Shown: positions 14,669 to 22,729 of the stretch, piece after piece
How the letters are laid out: each line of letters opens with the position of its first letter
Numbering within the stretch: position 1 is the first letter of the stretch
Translations under genes and position numbers: made by a program
Notes under the pieces: model-generated
Database searches by the model: none
What the model saw: only the letters and a program-made list of their open reading frames with translations
Told to the model about the DNA's origin: nothing
NCBI GenBank assembly: GCA_030430565.1
Contig: JAUIKS010000007.1
Span: 62,001 to 126,000, forward strand
Reading direction: 5' to 3'
DNA from: Polyangia bacterium
GTDB lineage: Bacteria > Myxococcota_A > Polyangia > Nannocystales > Nannocystaceae
DNA: 64,000 bases

Positions 14669-16963
14669 TCACCCGCGGGCGGCGACGCGGTGCTGCTCGA
14701 GCGCGGCGAGGTACTCGCGGTGGGCGATTCGCAGCGCGGCGACGCGCCGCTCGAGCTCCGGGACCTCCTCGGCGCGCGCGAGCTGCTTCTCGAGCGCGCG
14801 CGCGAGCCGGTGGAGCCTTGACGCGCCGACGGTCTGCGCGTTCGACTTCATCGTGTGCGCCGTCCGCTCCACGGCCTCGAGGTCCTCTTCCGCGGCCGCG
14901 CGCTCGAGCTCGTCGAAGAGCGTGGCGAGCCCGGGGAGGAAGTCGTGGAGGAACTGGTCGACCTGCGCGGAGTCGTCGCCGAGCAGCTCGTGGATCTGGG
15001 CGAAGGCGGCGGGGTCGAGCGTCGGCTCGTCCGCGGGCTCGCCGGCGTTCTCCCCCGCGTCGCGCGGCGCGGGCGGAGCCGAGGGCCGCTCGCGGCCGCG
15101 CTCTGTCGCGCGCGCGCGGCGGGTGAGCACCTGCTTCAGATCATCGGCGCGGTAGGGCTTCGCGAGGTAGTCGTCCATCCCCGCGTCGAGGCACTTCTGA
15201 CGGTCCTGCACGGTCGCGTTGGCCGTCAAGGCGACGATGTATGGCTGGTGCCCTGAACGCCTCGCCCGCAGCGCGCGGGTCGCCGTGAGCCCGTCCATGC
15301 GCGGCATATGGACGTCCATCAGCACCAGATCGTACTCGATCCGCTCGAGGGCCTCGAGGGCCTCGAGGCCGTCGGAGGCGACGTCGGCGCGGTAGCCGAG
15401 GCGCGTGAGCGTCAGCTTGCCGACCATCTGGTTGTTGGCGTTGTCCTCGACGAGCAGGAGCCGAAGGTTCCTCTTGGGCGCGGGCTCCGGGTCCTCGTCG
15501 GCGTCCGGGCGCTTGGGCCGACGCATGTTCACGCGTGAGTCGGCGATCGCCTCGCCGGACAGGGCGTCCAGCAGCGCGTTGAACAGCCGGGAGGGGCGGA
15601 CCGGCTTGGAGAGGAAGACCGAGAACAGCGCCGCGCTCGGATGATCCGTGCGCTGCCCCAGCGACGTGAGCATCAGCAGTTCCATCGAGCGACCGCGCGG
15701 GTGCGCGCGGATCGCCTCGGCGAGCTGGAGCCCGTCCATCCCGGGCATGTGCATGTCGAGGATGGCGCAGTCGAAGCGCTTGCGCCGGAGCAGCTCCAGC
15801 GCCTCGTCCCCGGAGGCCGCGAGCGTCGGCAGCATGCCCCACGAGCGCGTGTGGAACTCGACGAGCTCGCGGTTGGTCGCGTTGTCGTCGACGATCAGGA
15901 CGCGGGTCTCCGCGAGGCCGAGCTCGTCGTCCTCCAGGTACTCGGGGCGCGCGTAGTCGGACACCTCGCCCGCGATCGTGAAGCGAAACACCGAGCCGCG
16001 CCCGACCTCGCTCTCGACCTCGATCCGCCCCCCCATCGCGCGCACGAGGCGATCGCAGATCGCCAGCCCGAGGCCGGTGCCGCCGTAGCGGCGCGTCGTC
16101 GAGGGGTCCGCCTGCGTGAACGCGCCGAACAGGTTGGGGATCACGTCCGCCGGGATCCCGATGCCGGTGTCGCGGACGGCGAACTCGAGCACACGCACGC
16201 TGGAGCCTTCGGCGGGCGGGCGCGCCGTGACGGTCAGCGAGACCTCGCCGCGCTCGGTGAACTTGATCGCGTTGCCGAGCAGGTTGACGAGCGCCTGCTG
16301 AAGGCGGGTCGGGTCGCCGCGGATCGCCGTCGGGACGTCGGTGTCGACGCGGAAGGTGAGCTCGAGCTGCTTGCTCGCGGCGGCGAGCGTCACGACCTCG
16401 ATCGCGTTCTCGACGCAGGCGGCGACGTTCAGCGCCGTGCGCTCGATGTGCAGCTCGCCGGCCTCGATCTTCGAGAAGTCGAGGATGTTGTTGATCAGGC
16501 TCAGGAGCGCCTCGCCGCTGCTGCGCACGATCTCGACGAAGCCCTCCTGCTGGTCGTCGAGCTCGGTGTCGAGCAGCAGCCCGGTCATGCCGATGACCGC
16601 GTTCATCGGCGTGCGGATCTCGTGACTCATGTTGGCGAGGAACTCGCTCTTCGCGCGGCTCGCCGCCTCTGAGGCCTCCTTGGCCGCGAGCAGCTCCGCG
16701 GTCCGCTGCTCGATGCGGCTCTCGAGCTCGACGTTGATCCGCTCGACGGTGTCCTGCCGCCGCCCGGCGAGGGACGCGAACAGGCCGAGGAACAGCGGCG
16801 CCGTGTCGATGATCCAGTGCAGCGGCTGGGTGGCCTGCGCGCGCAGGAGGCTCGCGGTCGTCAGCGGCAGCGACTGGGCCGCGACGTCCAGCGCCGTCGC
16901 GACGATCGGGAAGCACAGGCCGAAGGCCGCGCCGAGCGCAGCGTAGCGCAGCGTGTTGTTCAC
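14669..16963 (-). CDS. Hybrid sensor histidine kinase with two receiver domains and Hpt
   Basis: A 764-aa membrane-associated phosphorelay protein. Two hydrophobic segments occur at about residues 7-30 and 48-66, with almost no periplasmic sensor, then a coiled coil ([29 protein letters not shown]). HisKA carries H114 in MSHEIRTPM; HATPase has [18 protein letters not shown] and GGTGLGLAI. Receiver 1 (about 355-475) has VDDN and [10 protein letters not shown]; receiver 2 (about 500-620) has VEDN and [10 protein letters not shown]; the Hpt domain has the [13 protein letters not shown] histidine. All catalytic residues look intact. No partner response regulator is adjacent; the regulator at 47145 is a distant candidate only. 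The 191 bp upstream holds a variant GACATGTC element at 17006-17013. Confidence 0.93.
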   Translation of the reverse strand: MNNTLRYAALGAAFGLCFPIVATALDVAAQSLPLTTASLLRAQATQPLHWIIDTAPLFLGLFASLAGRRQDTVERINVELESRIEQRTAELLAAKEASEAASRAKSEFLANMSHEIRTPMNAVIGMTGLLLDTELDDQQEGFVEIVRSSGEALLSLINNILDFSKIEAGELHIERTALNVAACVENAIEVVTLAAASKQLELTFRVDTDVPTAIRGDPTRLQQALVNLLGNAIKFTERGEVSLTVTARPPAEGSSVRVLEFAVRDTGIGIPADVIPNLFGAFTQADPSTTRRYGGTGLGLAICDRLVRAMGGRIEVESEVGRGSVFRFTIAGEVSDYARPEYLEDDELGLAETRVLIVDDNATNRELVEFHTRSWGMLPTLAASGDEALELLRRKRFDCAILDMHMPGMDGLQLAEAIRAHPRGRSMELLMLTSLGQRTDHPSAALFSVFLSKPVRPSRLFNALLDALSGEAIADSRVNMRRPKRPDADEDPEPAPKRNLRLLLVEDNANNQMVGKLTLTRLGYRADVASDGLEALEALERIEYDLVLMDVHMPRMDGLTATRALRARRSGHQPYIVALTANATVQDRQKCLDAGMDDYLAKPYRADDLKQVLTRRARATERGRERPSAPPAPRDAGENAGEPADEPTLDPAAFAQIHELLGDDSAQVDQFLHDFLPGLATLFDELERAAAEEDLEAVERTAHTMKSNAQTVGASRLHRLARALEKQLARAEEVPELERRVAALRIAHREYLAALEQHRVAARG

Positions 16964-17154
16964 CGCGCCGCTGCGTCCTCGTGTTGGAGCGCGGCTGCCT
17001 TCATGGACATGTCAAACGACAGTTCACCACGAATCCCGTGTGCACGAAACACGCACGCGCGGCCACGCAGCCTCTGCGCGCGGTCGCGCCGGGCGGACTC
17101 GCGCGAGCGTCGGCGCGCGCCCTCGGCGTTGCTCGAGGGCGCGGCGCTCGGTGA

Positions 17155-19485
17155 CTACAGGCAGCTCGTCTCGAAGCCCTTGAAGCAGGTCTGGTTCTGC
17201 GACGCCGCGTACATCCCGACCTGGCCGCTCGGGTAGGTGCTGTCCATGATCGTCGTCTCCGCGACCACGATATCAAGCGCCGTCTTGACGCGGATCGTGA
17301 ACTGGTCGGAGAGGTGGGTGATCTCCCAGATGTACTCCGTGAAGTCGAGCCAGCCGACGTTGTAGAACTCGTCGGGCGTGGCGAGGACCACCGAGTTGGC
17401 GGTGTCGACCGGGTTGTGCAGGTCCTGACACGTGATGTCCTCGGGCGCGTCCGCCGAGATCCGCTTGACGGTGATGCCGGCGGGGATCGTCATCCCGCAG
17501 AAGTTCTGAGGGAACTGCTTCCAGAACGCGATGTAGAAGTGCGCCTTGTCCTGGATGCCCCAGAGCATCCCGAGCATGTCGTCGTCGCCCCCGGTCTTGA
17601 CCTGGACGCGCCCCTCGACGGTCGCGTTGTCGAGCGTCCAGCCGCAGAACAGCGCGGTCGAGGTGGAGTTCTCGGTCTCGCACAGCTCTTTCTCTTGATC
17701 GTTCCAGACCCAGGCTGACGGCGGGCCGACGTTCGCGCCGGGCCAGTCGTAGATCTCGCAGACGTCGGGGTTGAGCTCGAGGGGCTGGTTCTGGATCAGC
17801 ACCGTCACGCTGGTCTGGTCCTGGTTCATCACGCCGTCCGTGACGGTGAGGTCGTAGGTCGTCGGCTCGGTCGGGCTCGCCAGCGGGTTCTCGATCATCG
17901 CGTTGTCGAGCGTGTCGGCGGGCGTCCACTGGTACATGTAGTTCCCGTCGCCGCCCGTGACCTTGGGGTCGAGCTCCACGCTCGAGCCGAGGTCGATGCA
18001 GATGCTCGGGGGCTCGTGCGTGGCGATCAGCTCCTCGTAGCACTCGAGGTTGACCGGGTCGCAGCCGTGGTCGCAGGGCTCCTTGAAGTAGGCCGAGCCG
18101 TTCTCGTTGCAGGTCCACAGCTCGGCGTCGACGCACATCTTCTCGTTGGGCTCGCAGGGCTCGCAGTCGACCTGCACCTCCTGGTCGCTGTCGTCGCAGT
18201 CGGTCCCCGGGAGCACGCCGTCGGGCGGGGCGGCGTCGCCGTAGCCGTCGTCGTCCTCGTCCTCCATGCACGCGACCGGGTCGTCGAGCTCGGCGGCGCC
18301 CGGGAACGCGAAGGGGTTCTGATCGTCGCAGTCGGTGCCGGGCGTCGTGTTGGGCCCGTCGGGCATCATGTCGCCCCAGCCGTCGTCGTCCTCGTCCTCC
18401 ATGCACTGATCGGGCGCCTCGATCTCGGCGGCGCCGACGTAGGTGAAGGGGCTCAGGTCGTCGCAGTCGGTGCCGGGCGCTACGCCGTCGGGCGGCATGT
18501 CGTCGCCCCAGTCGTCGCCGTCCTCGTCCTTCATGCAGGCGTCGGGATCGTCGTTGGGCGCGGCGCCGGGGAAGGCGTAGGGCTCGTCGTCATTGCAGTC
18601 GGTCCCTGGGGTCGCGCCGGGCTCGGGATCGGCGTCGCCGTAGCCGTCGTCGTCGGCGTCGGTCATGCACGCGTCCTCGCCCTCGAGCTGCGCCGCGCCG
18701 GGGTGCGTGTTGGAGTCGAGGTCATTGCAGTCGGTGCCGGGCATGACGCCGTCGGGCGGCATGTCGTCGCCCCAGTCGTCGTCGTCCTCGTCCTTCATGC
18801 AGGCGTCGGGATCGTCGAGGGGCGCGGCGCCGGGGAACACGTACTGGTTGCTGTCGTCGCAGTCGTTGCCGGGCTCGACCCCGGGCTCGGGGTCGGCGTC
18901 GCCCCAGCCGTCCTCGTCGGCGTCGGTCATGCACGCGTCCTCGCCCTCGAGGAAGGCGGCGCCCGGGTGCGTGAAGGAGTCGCTGTCGTCGCAGTCGCTG
19001 CCGGGCTCGACGCCCGGGCCCGGCTCGGTGTCGCCGTAGTCGTCGCCGTCGACGTCGAGCATGCAGGCCTCGGGGTCGTCATTGGGCGCGGCGCCGGGGA
19101 AGGCGTGCTCGTTGCCGTCGTCGCAGTCGTCCCCGTTGGGCGCGTAGCCGTCGCCGGGCGGATCCTCGGCGTCGACGCACTCCTCCGGATCCCCGAAGCC
19201 GTCGCCGTCGTCGTCCTTACACCACTTCATCAGGCCCGCGCCGGAGTCCGAGTCCGAGCTGGAGGGGTCTGGGCCCTGGGTCGTCATCGCGTCGGTCGAG
19301 CCGCTCGGGTCCTCGGAGGTCGAGACCTCGGTCTCGCCGTCCGTGTCGCCCGAGGGGTCCGGGTCGCAGGCCTCGAGGTCCTGGCCCAGGCCGTCGTCGG
19401 TGCAGACCGAGCCGCAGCCGGTGGCGAGCGTCGCCGCGATGGAGATACACGAGAGGAGACCAAAAAGGCGCGGAGATGTCATCAA
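17155..19485 (-). CDS. Thrombospondin-like lipoprotein: MopE/TSP3-like repeats plus TSP C-terminal-like domain
   Basis: A 776-aa exported lipoprotein (lipobox ATGC, Cys about 24). After an acidic Ser/Thr linker come about nine cysteine-containing calcium-type repeats of 37-40 residues, each roughly C-x-x-D-x-D-x-D-G-(W/Y)-G-D ... G-x-D-C-(D/N)-D ... PGAA (residues about 88-450), resembling MopE metal-binding and eukaryotic TSP type-3 repeats. A Cys-rich knot (CEPCEPNEKMCVDAELWTC) and an Ig/PKD-like domain (GGDGNYMYQWTPADTLDN) follow. The last 190 residues match the thrombospondin C-terminal lectin-like domain in order: TVEGRVQVKTGGDDDMLGML, AHFYIAFWKQ, NVGWLDFTEYIWEI, FTIRVKTALD, SGQVGMYAASQNQTCFKGFE. 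Probably a calcium-dependent surface adhesin. Confidence 0.8.
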   Translation of the reverse strand: MMTSPRLFGLLSCISIAATLATGCGSVCTDDGLGQDLEACDPDPSGDTDGETEVSTSEDPSGSTDAMTTQGPDPSSSDSDSGAGLMKWCKDDDGDGFGDPEECVDAEDPPGDGYAPNGDDCDDGNEHAFPGAAPNDDPEACMLDVDGDDYGDTEPGPGVEPGSDCDDSDSFTHPGAAFLEGEDACMTDADEDGWGDADPEPGVEPGNDCDDSNQYVFPGAAPLDDPDACMKDEDDDDWGDDMPPDGVMPGTDCNDLDSNTHPGAAQLEGEDACMTDADDDGYGDADPEPGATPGTDCNDDEPYAFPGAAPNDDPDACMKDEDGDDWGDDMPPDGVAPGTDCDDLSPFTYVGAAEIEAPDQCMEDEDDDGWGDMMPDGPNTTPGTDCDDQNPFAFPGAAELDDPVACMEDEDDDGYGDAAPPDGVLPGTDCDDSDQEVQVDCEPCEPNEKMCVDAELWTCNENGSAYFKEPCDHGCDPVNLECYEELIATHEPPSICIDLGSSVELDPKVTGGDGNYMYQWTPADTLDNAMIENPLASPTEPTTYDLTVTDGVMNQDQTSVTVLIQNQPLELNPDVCEIYDWPGANVGPPSAWVWNDQEKELCETENSTSTALFCGWTLDNATVEGRVQVKTGGDDDMLGMLWGIQDKAHFYIAFWKQFPQNFCGMTIPAGITVKRISADAPEDITCQDLHNPVDTANSVVLATPDEFYNVGWLDFTEYIWEITHLSDQFTIRVKTALDIVVAETTIMDSTYPSGQVGMYAASQNQTCFKGFETSCL
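18135..19221 (-). repeat. Tandem Asp-rich calcium-type repeats within the thrombospondin-like gene
   Basis: About nine coding repeats of roughly 110-120 bases each encoding one Asp-rich Cys-containing unit. Two unit types alternate (PPDGVxPGTDCxD and PEPGxxPGxDCxD versions), so the array likely grew by duplication of a two-unit block. Confidence 0.8.
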
Positions 19486-19529
19486 GCTCGCAAGCTAGCA
19501 GCTCGAGATCGTCAAACAAGAGCTAAGAG

Positions 19530-19549
19530 ACATGTATTTTCAAGCATGT
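19530..19549. promoter_or_regulatory. Dispersed dyad (copy 2)
   Basis: ACATGTATTTTCAAGCATGT, 45 bp upstream of the thrombospondin-like gene start. Arms ACATG and CATGT are exact. Confidence 0.55.
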
Positions 19550-19898
19550 TTAAGGCGTGCGCTGGCGACCGCTTTTTCGGGGCATCGTGACCCGAAACGG
19601 GTGTGCGCGTGGGGGCAATCGCCACGATCGGCGTGGGCGTCGACGGGCGCGCGCGTGGGCGGGTGTCACACCGCCGCTGGACGATCGGCGCAGGTCCGCG
19701 ATGCGCGCCGGCTGCTCCGCGCTGTCGTGTACACGAGCACCCAGCTGGGGGGGAGAGGCCGCGATCGTGACAGCGCCCGCGGCCCGGGTCCGCCCTCCCC
19801 CTACACGCGCGCACGCGGTCACGTCGGGTCCACAGCCCCCAGCGAGCGGGGCGTAGGGGCTGTTTTAGGTTGTATCGCAACGTCCTCAGAAATTACGC

Positions 19899-19918
19899 AG
19901 CTGTCTCAAGAGACATTA
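19899..19918. promoter_or_regulatory. Dispersed dyad (copy 3)
   Basis: AGCTGTCTCAAGAGACATTA; the inner TGTC-TCAAGA-GACA is exact. It lies 53 bp upstream of the GTG of the Cip1-like lipoprotein. Confidence 0.5.
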
Positions 19919-19970
19919 TTCACTCGTGTGGGTCTTGTGATCGGCGACGCGCGATGGTCTGCTCGAGCGC

Positions 19971-20867
19971 GTGGTGAAAACGGTGAATACGCGGGGCGCT
20001 CGCGCGGTGGCGAGCCTCCTGTGGCTGCTCGCCTGCTGTGGCGACGACGGGGGCGAGAGCGCGAGCGAGGACGTGACGAGCGGCTCGATGACCGCGAGCT
20101 CGGATGACCCCAGCGCTACGGGCACGAGCGACGCGAGCGCGGGCACGGGCGCGGGCACGGGCACGGGCGCGAGCACGGGCACGGACGCGAGCACGGGGGA
20201 GGACACGACCGCCGGCGCCGAGGCGGACCTGCTCGAGGACGACTTCGAGTCGGCGCCGGTCGGCGGCCCGCCGGACGCCTCGCTGTGGACGATGGCGCTC
20301 GTCGGCTCCAACGGGACGATCACGATCGACGACAGCACGGCGCACAGCGGCGCGCAGTCGGTCCACGTGCACCACGAGGGCTTCTCGACCTTCATGGCGG
20401 CGGAGGGGGTGTTCCCGACGCCCGACAACAGCTTCTTCGGCCGCGTCTGGTTTCGCCTCGACGCCGGCCTCCCGCAGGGGCACGTGACGTGGATCGAGGC
20501 GGGCGTCCAGGCCAACGACGTCGACGAGGCGCGGATCGGCGCGAACCTCGGGCAGATGGACGTGAACCACTGGCCGGGCGATGAGGAGCAGCGCGCCGAC
20601 GTCGCCGTGCAGGCGCAGACCTGGCACTGCCTCGAGTTCGAGTTCAACGGCGCGGCGCATGAGATCCGCGTGTGGTTCGAAGGCCAGGAGGTCCCGGGCC
20701 TGCACGTCACCGACTGGACCACGCCGCCCGGCGGCGACGGCAACAACCAAAACCCGCTGATCGACTGGGCGCCCGAGTTCGAGTCCGTGCGCTTCGGCTG
20801 GGAGCTCGGCGGCGGCGACATCTGGTTCGACGACATCGCGCTCGCGACCGCCCGGCTCGGCTGCTGA
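19971..20867 (+). CDS. Cip1-like carbohydrate-binding lipoprotein
   Basis: A 298-aa exported lipoprotein starting at GTG 19971 (a GTG at 19983 is possible). Signal peptide with lipobox LLAC, a Ser/Thr/Gly/Ala linker, then a jelly-roll domain: LLEDDFESAPVGGPPDASLW, HSGAQSVHVHHEG, FFGRVWFRLDAGLPQGHVTWIEAG, WHCLEFEFNGAAHEIRVWF, FESVRFGWELGGGDIWFDDIAL. This pattern matches the Cip1-like/polysaccharide-lyase-like family found in cellulolytic organisms and common in myxobacteria. Likely binds or acts on a polysaccharide at the cell surface; catalysis not shown. Confidence 0.75.
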   Translation: MVKTVNTRGARAVASLLWLLACCGDDGGESASEDVTSGSMTASSDDPSATGTSDASAGTGAGTGTGASTGTDASTGEDTTAGAEADLLEDDFESAPVGGPPDASLWTMALVGSNGTITIDDSTAHSGAQSVHVHHEGFSTFMAAEGVFPTPDNSFFGRVWFRLDAGLPQGHVTWIEAGVQANDVDEARIGANLGQMDVNHWPGDEEQRADVAVQAQTWHCLEFEFNGAAHEIRVWFEGQEVPGLHVTDWTTPPGGDGNNQNPLIDWAPEFESVRFGWELGGGDIWFDDIALATARLGC

Positions 20868-20907
20868 GCGGCGCGACCGCCGTCGCGCATCGCGGCGGAG
20901 ATAATAA

Positions 20908-20927
20908 ACCTGTCCATGAAGACATAT
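20908..20927. promoter_or_regulatory. Dispersed dyad (copy 4)
   Basis: ACCTGTCCATGAAGACATAT; inner TGTC-CATGAA-GACA is exact. It is 41 bp after the Cip1-like gene and 90 bp before the DUF1552 gene. Confidence 0.5.
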
Positions 20928-21016
20928 ATTTGAATACACTGCGTGACGTAGCTCGTTGATCCGCGCCCACGCTGGGCGCGTCGGCGCGGTCGCGCGAGGA
21001 GTTGAGGTCAGTCCAC

Positions 21017-22312
21017 ATGCGAAGCTTGAATCGACGCAGATTTCTGCAATTTGCCGGCGTCGGCCTGGTCGCCGCGCCGTTCGTGAATCTCCTCCGAGCA
21101 CGCCGCGCGCGCGCGGCCGTCGGCGGCGCCAAGCGCTTTATCGTGTTCTTCTCGCCCAACGGGATCGTGCACTCGCACTGGCGCCCGATGGGCGGCGGCG
21201 CGGACTTCACGTTCCCCGCCGGCTCGATCTTGGAGCCGCTGACGCCGCACAAAGACGACCTGATCGTCATGGACGGCCTCAACTTCTTCCAGGCCGACAA
21301 CCACGAGGGCGGCATGGAGGCGATGCTGACCTGCAAGGGCGGCGCGGCCTCGGTCGGCGGCGGCGCGTCGATCGACCAGTTCATCGCGTCGGAGCTGGCG
21401 AGCCCCACCAAGTTCAAGTCCCTCGAGTTCGGCGTGCAGACGAGCCCCTGGGGCGGCACCAACCAGACCCGCATGTGCTACTCGGCGCCGGGTCAGTTCG
21501 TCACGCCCGACGACGACCCCGACAGCGTGTACAGCCGCATGTTCGGTGACCTGATGGGCGGCGACGAGGAGATCACCAAGCTCCGCGACCGCCGTCAGCG
21601 CGTCGTCGACCTGCTCGTCGACGAGACCAAGGCGCTGCGCGCCCAGGTCGGCGCCGAGGAGCGACCCAAGCTCGACGCGCACATCGAGGCGTTGGCCTCG
21701 GTCGAGCAGGGCCTGCAGGCGGGCGGCAGCTGCGACGCCCCGGTCGCCCCGGCGATCGGCGGCAACGCGCTGGTCGACACCAGCATCCCCGCGGTGGTCA
21801 AGGCGCAGATCGACCTCGCGGTCACCGGCCTCGCCTGCGGGCTGACCAACGTGGCGACGATTCAGCTCTCGCACACCGTCAGCCCCTCGGTGTTCTCCTG
21901 GCTCGATGGCGTCAGCGAGGGGCACCACGCGCTCTCGCACATCGACGACAGCAACGTCGCCGGCGTCGCCCAGTTCGCGGCCTGCGAGCGCTGGAGCGCC
22001 GAGCAGTTCGCGTACCTGCTCGACTCGCTCAAGGCGCTGCCCGAGCCCGACGGCGAGGGCACGATGCTCGACAACTCGGTGGTCCTGTGGGCCAAGGAGA
22101 TGGGGGACTCGCGCGCGCACGTGTGCACCGATGTCCCCTTCGTGCTCGCCGGCGGCGCGGGCGGCTACTTCAACACCGGTCAGTACCTCAGCTTCGACGG
22201 CGAGCCGCACAACAAGCTGATGGTCTCGATCTGCCACGCGATGGGCTTGACCAACGAGACCTTCGGAGAGGCGTCCTTCGGCTCAGGTCCCCTCGCCGGG
22301 CTGGCCCTCTAA
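21017..22312 (+). CDS. DUF1552 protein with Tat signal
   Basis: A 431-aa periplasmic or exported protein. The ATG at 21017 gives a twin-arginine signal NRRRFLQFAGVGLVAAPFV. The mature part has the DUF1552 features KRFIVFFSPNGIVHSHWRP, LIVMDGLNFF, TLSHT-like QLSHTVSPSVFSWL, EGHHALSH and VVLWAKEMGDSRAHVCTDVPFVLAGGAGGYF, related to the sulfatase/alkaline-phosphatase-like superfamily (DUF1501). These usually sit next to DUF1592/1588/1585 cytochrome-like genes; here the DUF1592 partner is about 26 kb away at 48151. Function is unknown. Confidence 0.88.
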   Translation: MRSLNRRRFLQFAGVGLVAAPFVNLLRARRARAAVGGAKRFIVFFSPNGIVHSHWRPMGGGADFTFPAGSILEPLTPHKDDLIVMDGLNFFQADNHEGGMEAMLTCKGGAASVGGGASIDQFIASELASPTKFKSLEFGVQTSPWGGTNQTRMCYSAPGQFVTPDDDPDSVYSRMFGDLMGGDEEITKLRDRRQRVVDLLVDETKALRAQVGAEERPKLDAHIEALASVEQGLQAGGSCDAPVAPAIGGNALVDTSIPAVVKAQIDLAVTGLACGLTNVATIQLSHTVSPSVFSWLDGVSEGHHALSHIDDSNVAGVAQFAACERWSAEQFAYLLDSLKALPEPDGEGTMLDNSVVLWAKEMGDSRAHVCTDVPFVLAGGAGGYFNTGQYLSFDGEPHNKLMVSICHAMGLTNETFGEASFGSGPLAGLAL

Positions 22313-22729
22313 CGCGGCAGGAGAAAGCACGATGACGAACTTCATCATGAAGTACGCGCGGCGCCCCGATCGCGCCTCCTCGACGCCGTAGCGCGGCCCT
22401 CTCGACGACGCGTGTCGCCGCCCCCACGGCGCGACTCCGCGTGAGCACGCGGGGGCGAGCGCGGCGCGGCGTGTTCACTGGTACCGCGGCGTCATGGAGA
22501 CTCGTACGGTCGTTGGCTCGACATCAGTGGATCGTCGCGGATGGGCGTGAAGGGCGCGGTTTTTGTGCGTCGCCTTGCGTCTGCGCGTCGTCGGACGCTC
22601 GCTTGGCGAGCGCTGGATACGAAGCTTCAGACGAGCCCCTGGTTCGAGCGAGTTGGCAGGAGGTGTGCGTGACGTTGCCGCCTCTTCGATTTACTCTCTC
22701 CCGGGCAGCGGCAGACAGGAGTCATTGGG
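22313..22729. other. Intergenic region between DUF1552 and DUF262 genes
   Basis: A 417-bp gap. It begins with an ATG minigene (22333, 19 codons, MTNFIMKYARR...) that contains the palindrome at 22339-22353. A 7-bp hairpin at 22596-22612 has no T-tract. Otherwise nothing recognisable; the last 50 bp contain AGGAG before the DUF262 GTG. Confidence 0.55.
22339..22353. promoter_or_regulatory. Palindrome ACTTCAT-C-ATGAAGT (copy 1 of 3)
   Basis: A perfect 7-1-7 inverted repeat followed by ACGCGCGGCGC. The same block occurs at 44883-44901 and 48141-48159. It sits 26 bp after the DUF1552 stop. Confidence 0.5.

Larger units (their letters stand above)
19486..19970. other. Intergenic region with two dyad elements
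   Basis: A 485-bp gap between divergent lipoprotein genes. ORFs here are Arg-rich shadows. It holds the dyads at 19530-19549 and 19899-19918, one near each gene start; the rest is featureless GC-rich sequence. Confidence 0.6.

Noticed and set aside
17006..17021. GACATGTC / TGTC-AAAC-GACA near the histidine kinase start as another dyad copy
   Set aside because: Arm spacing is four, not six, so it does not fit the family; kept only as a possible variant.
18135..19221. Regular repeats as a CRISPR array
   Set aside because: They are in-frame coding repeats of an Asp-rich protein without uniform spacers.
22596..22612. CGCTCGC-TTG-GCGAGCG hairpin as terminator
   Set aside because: No T-tract, loop of three bases only, and not placed just after a gene.
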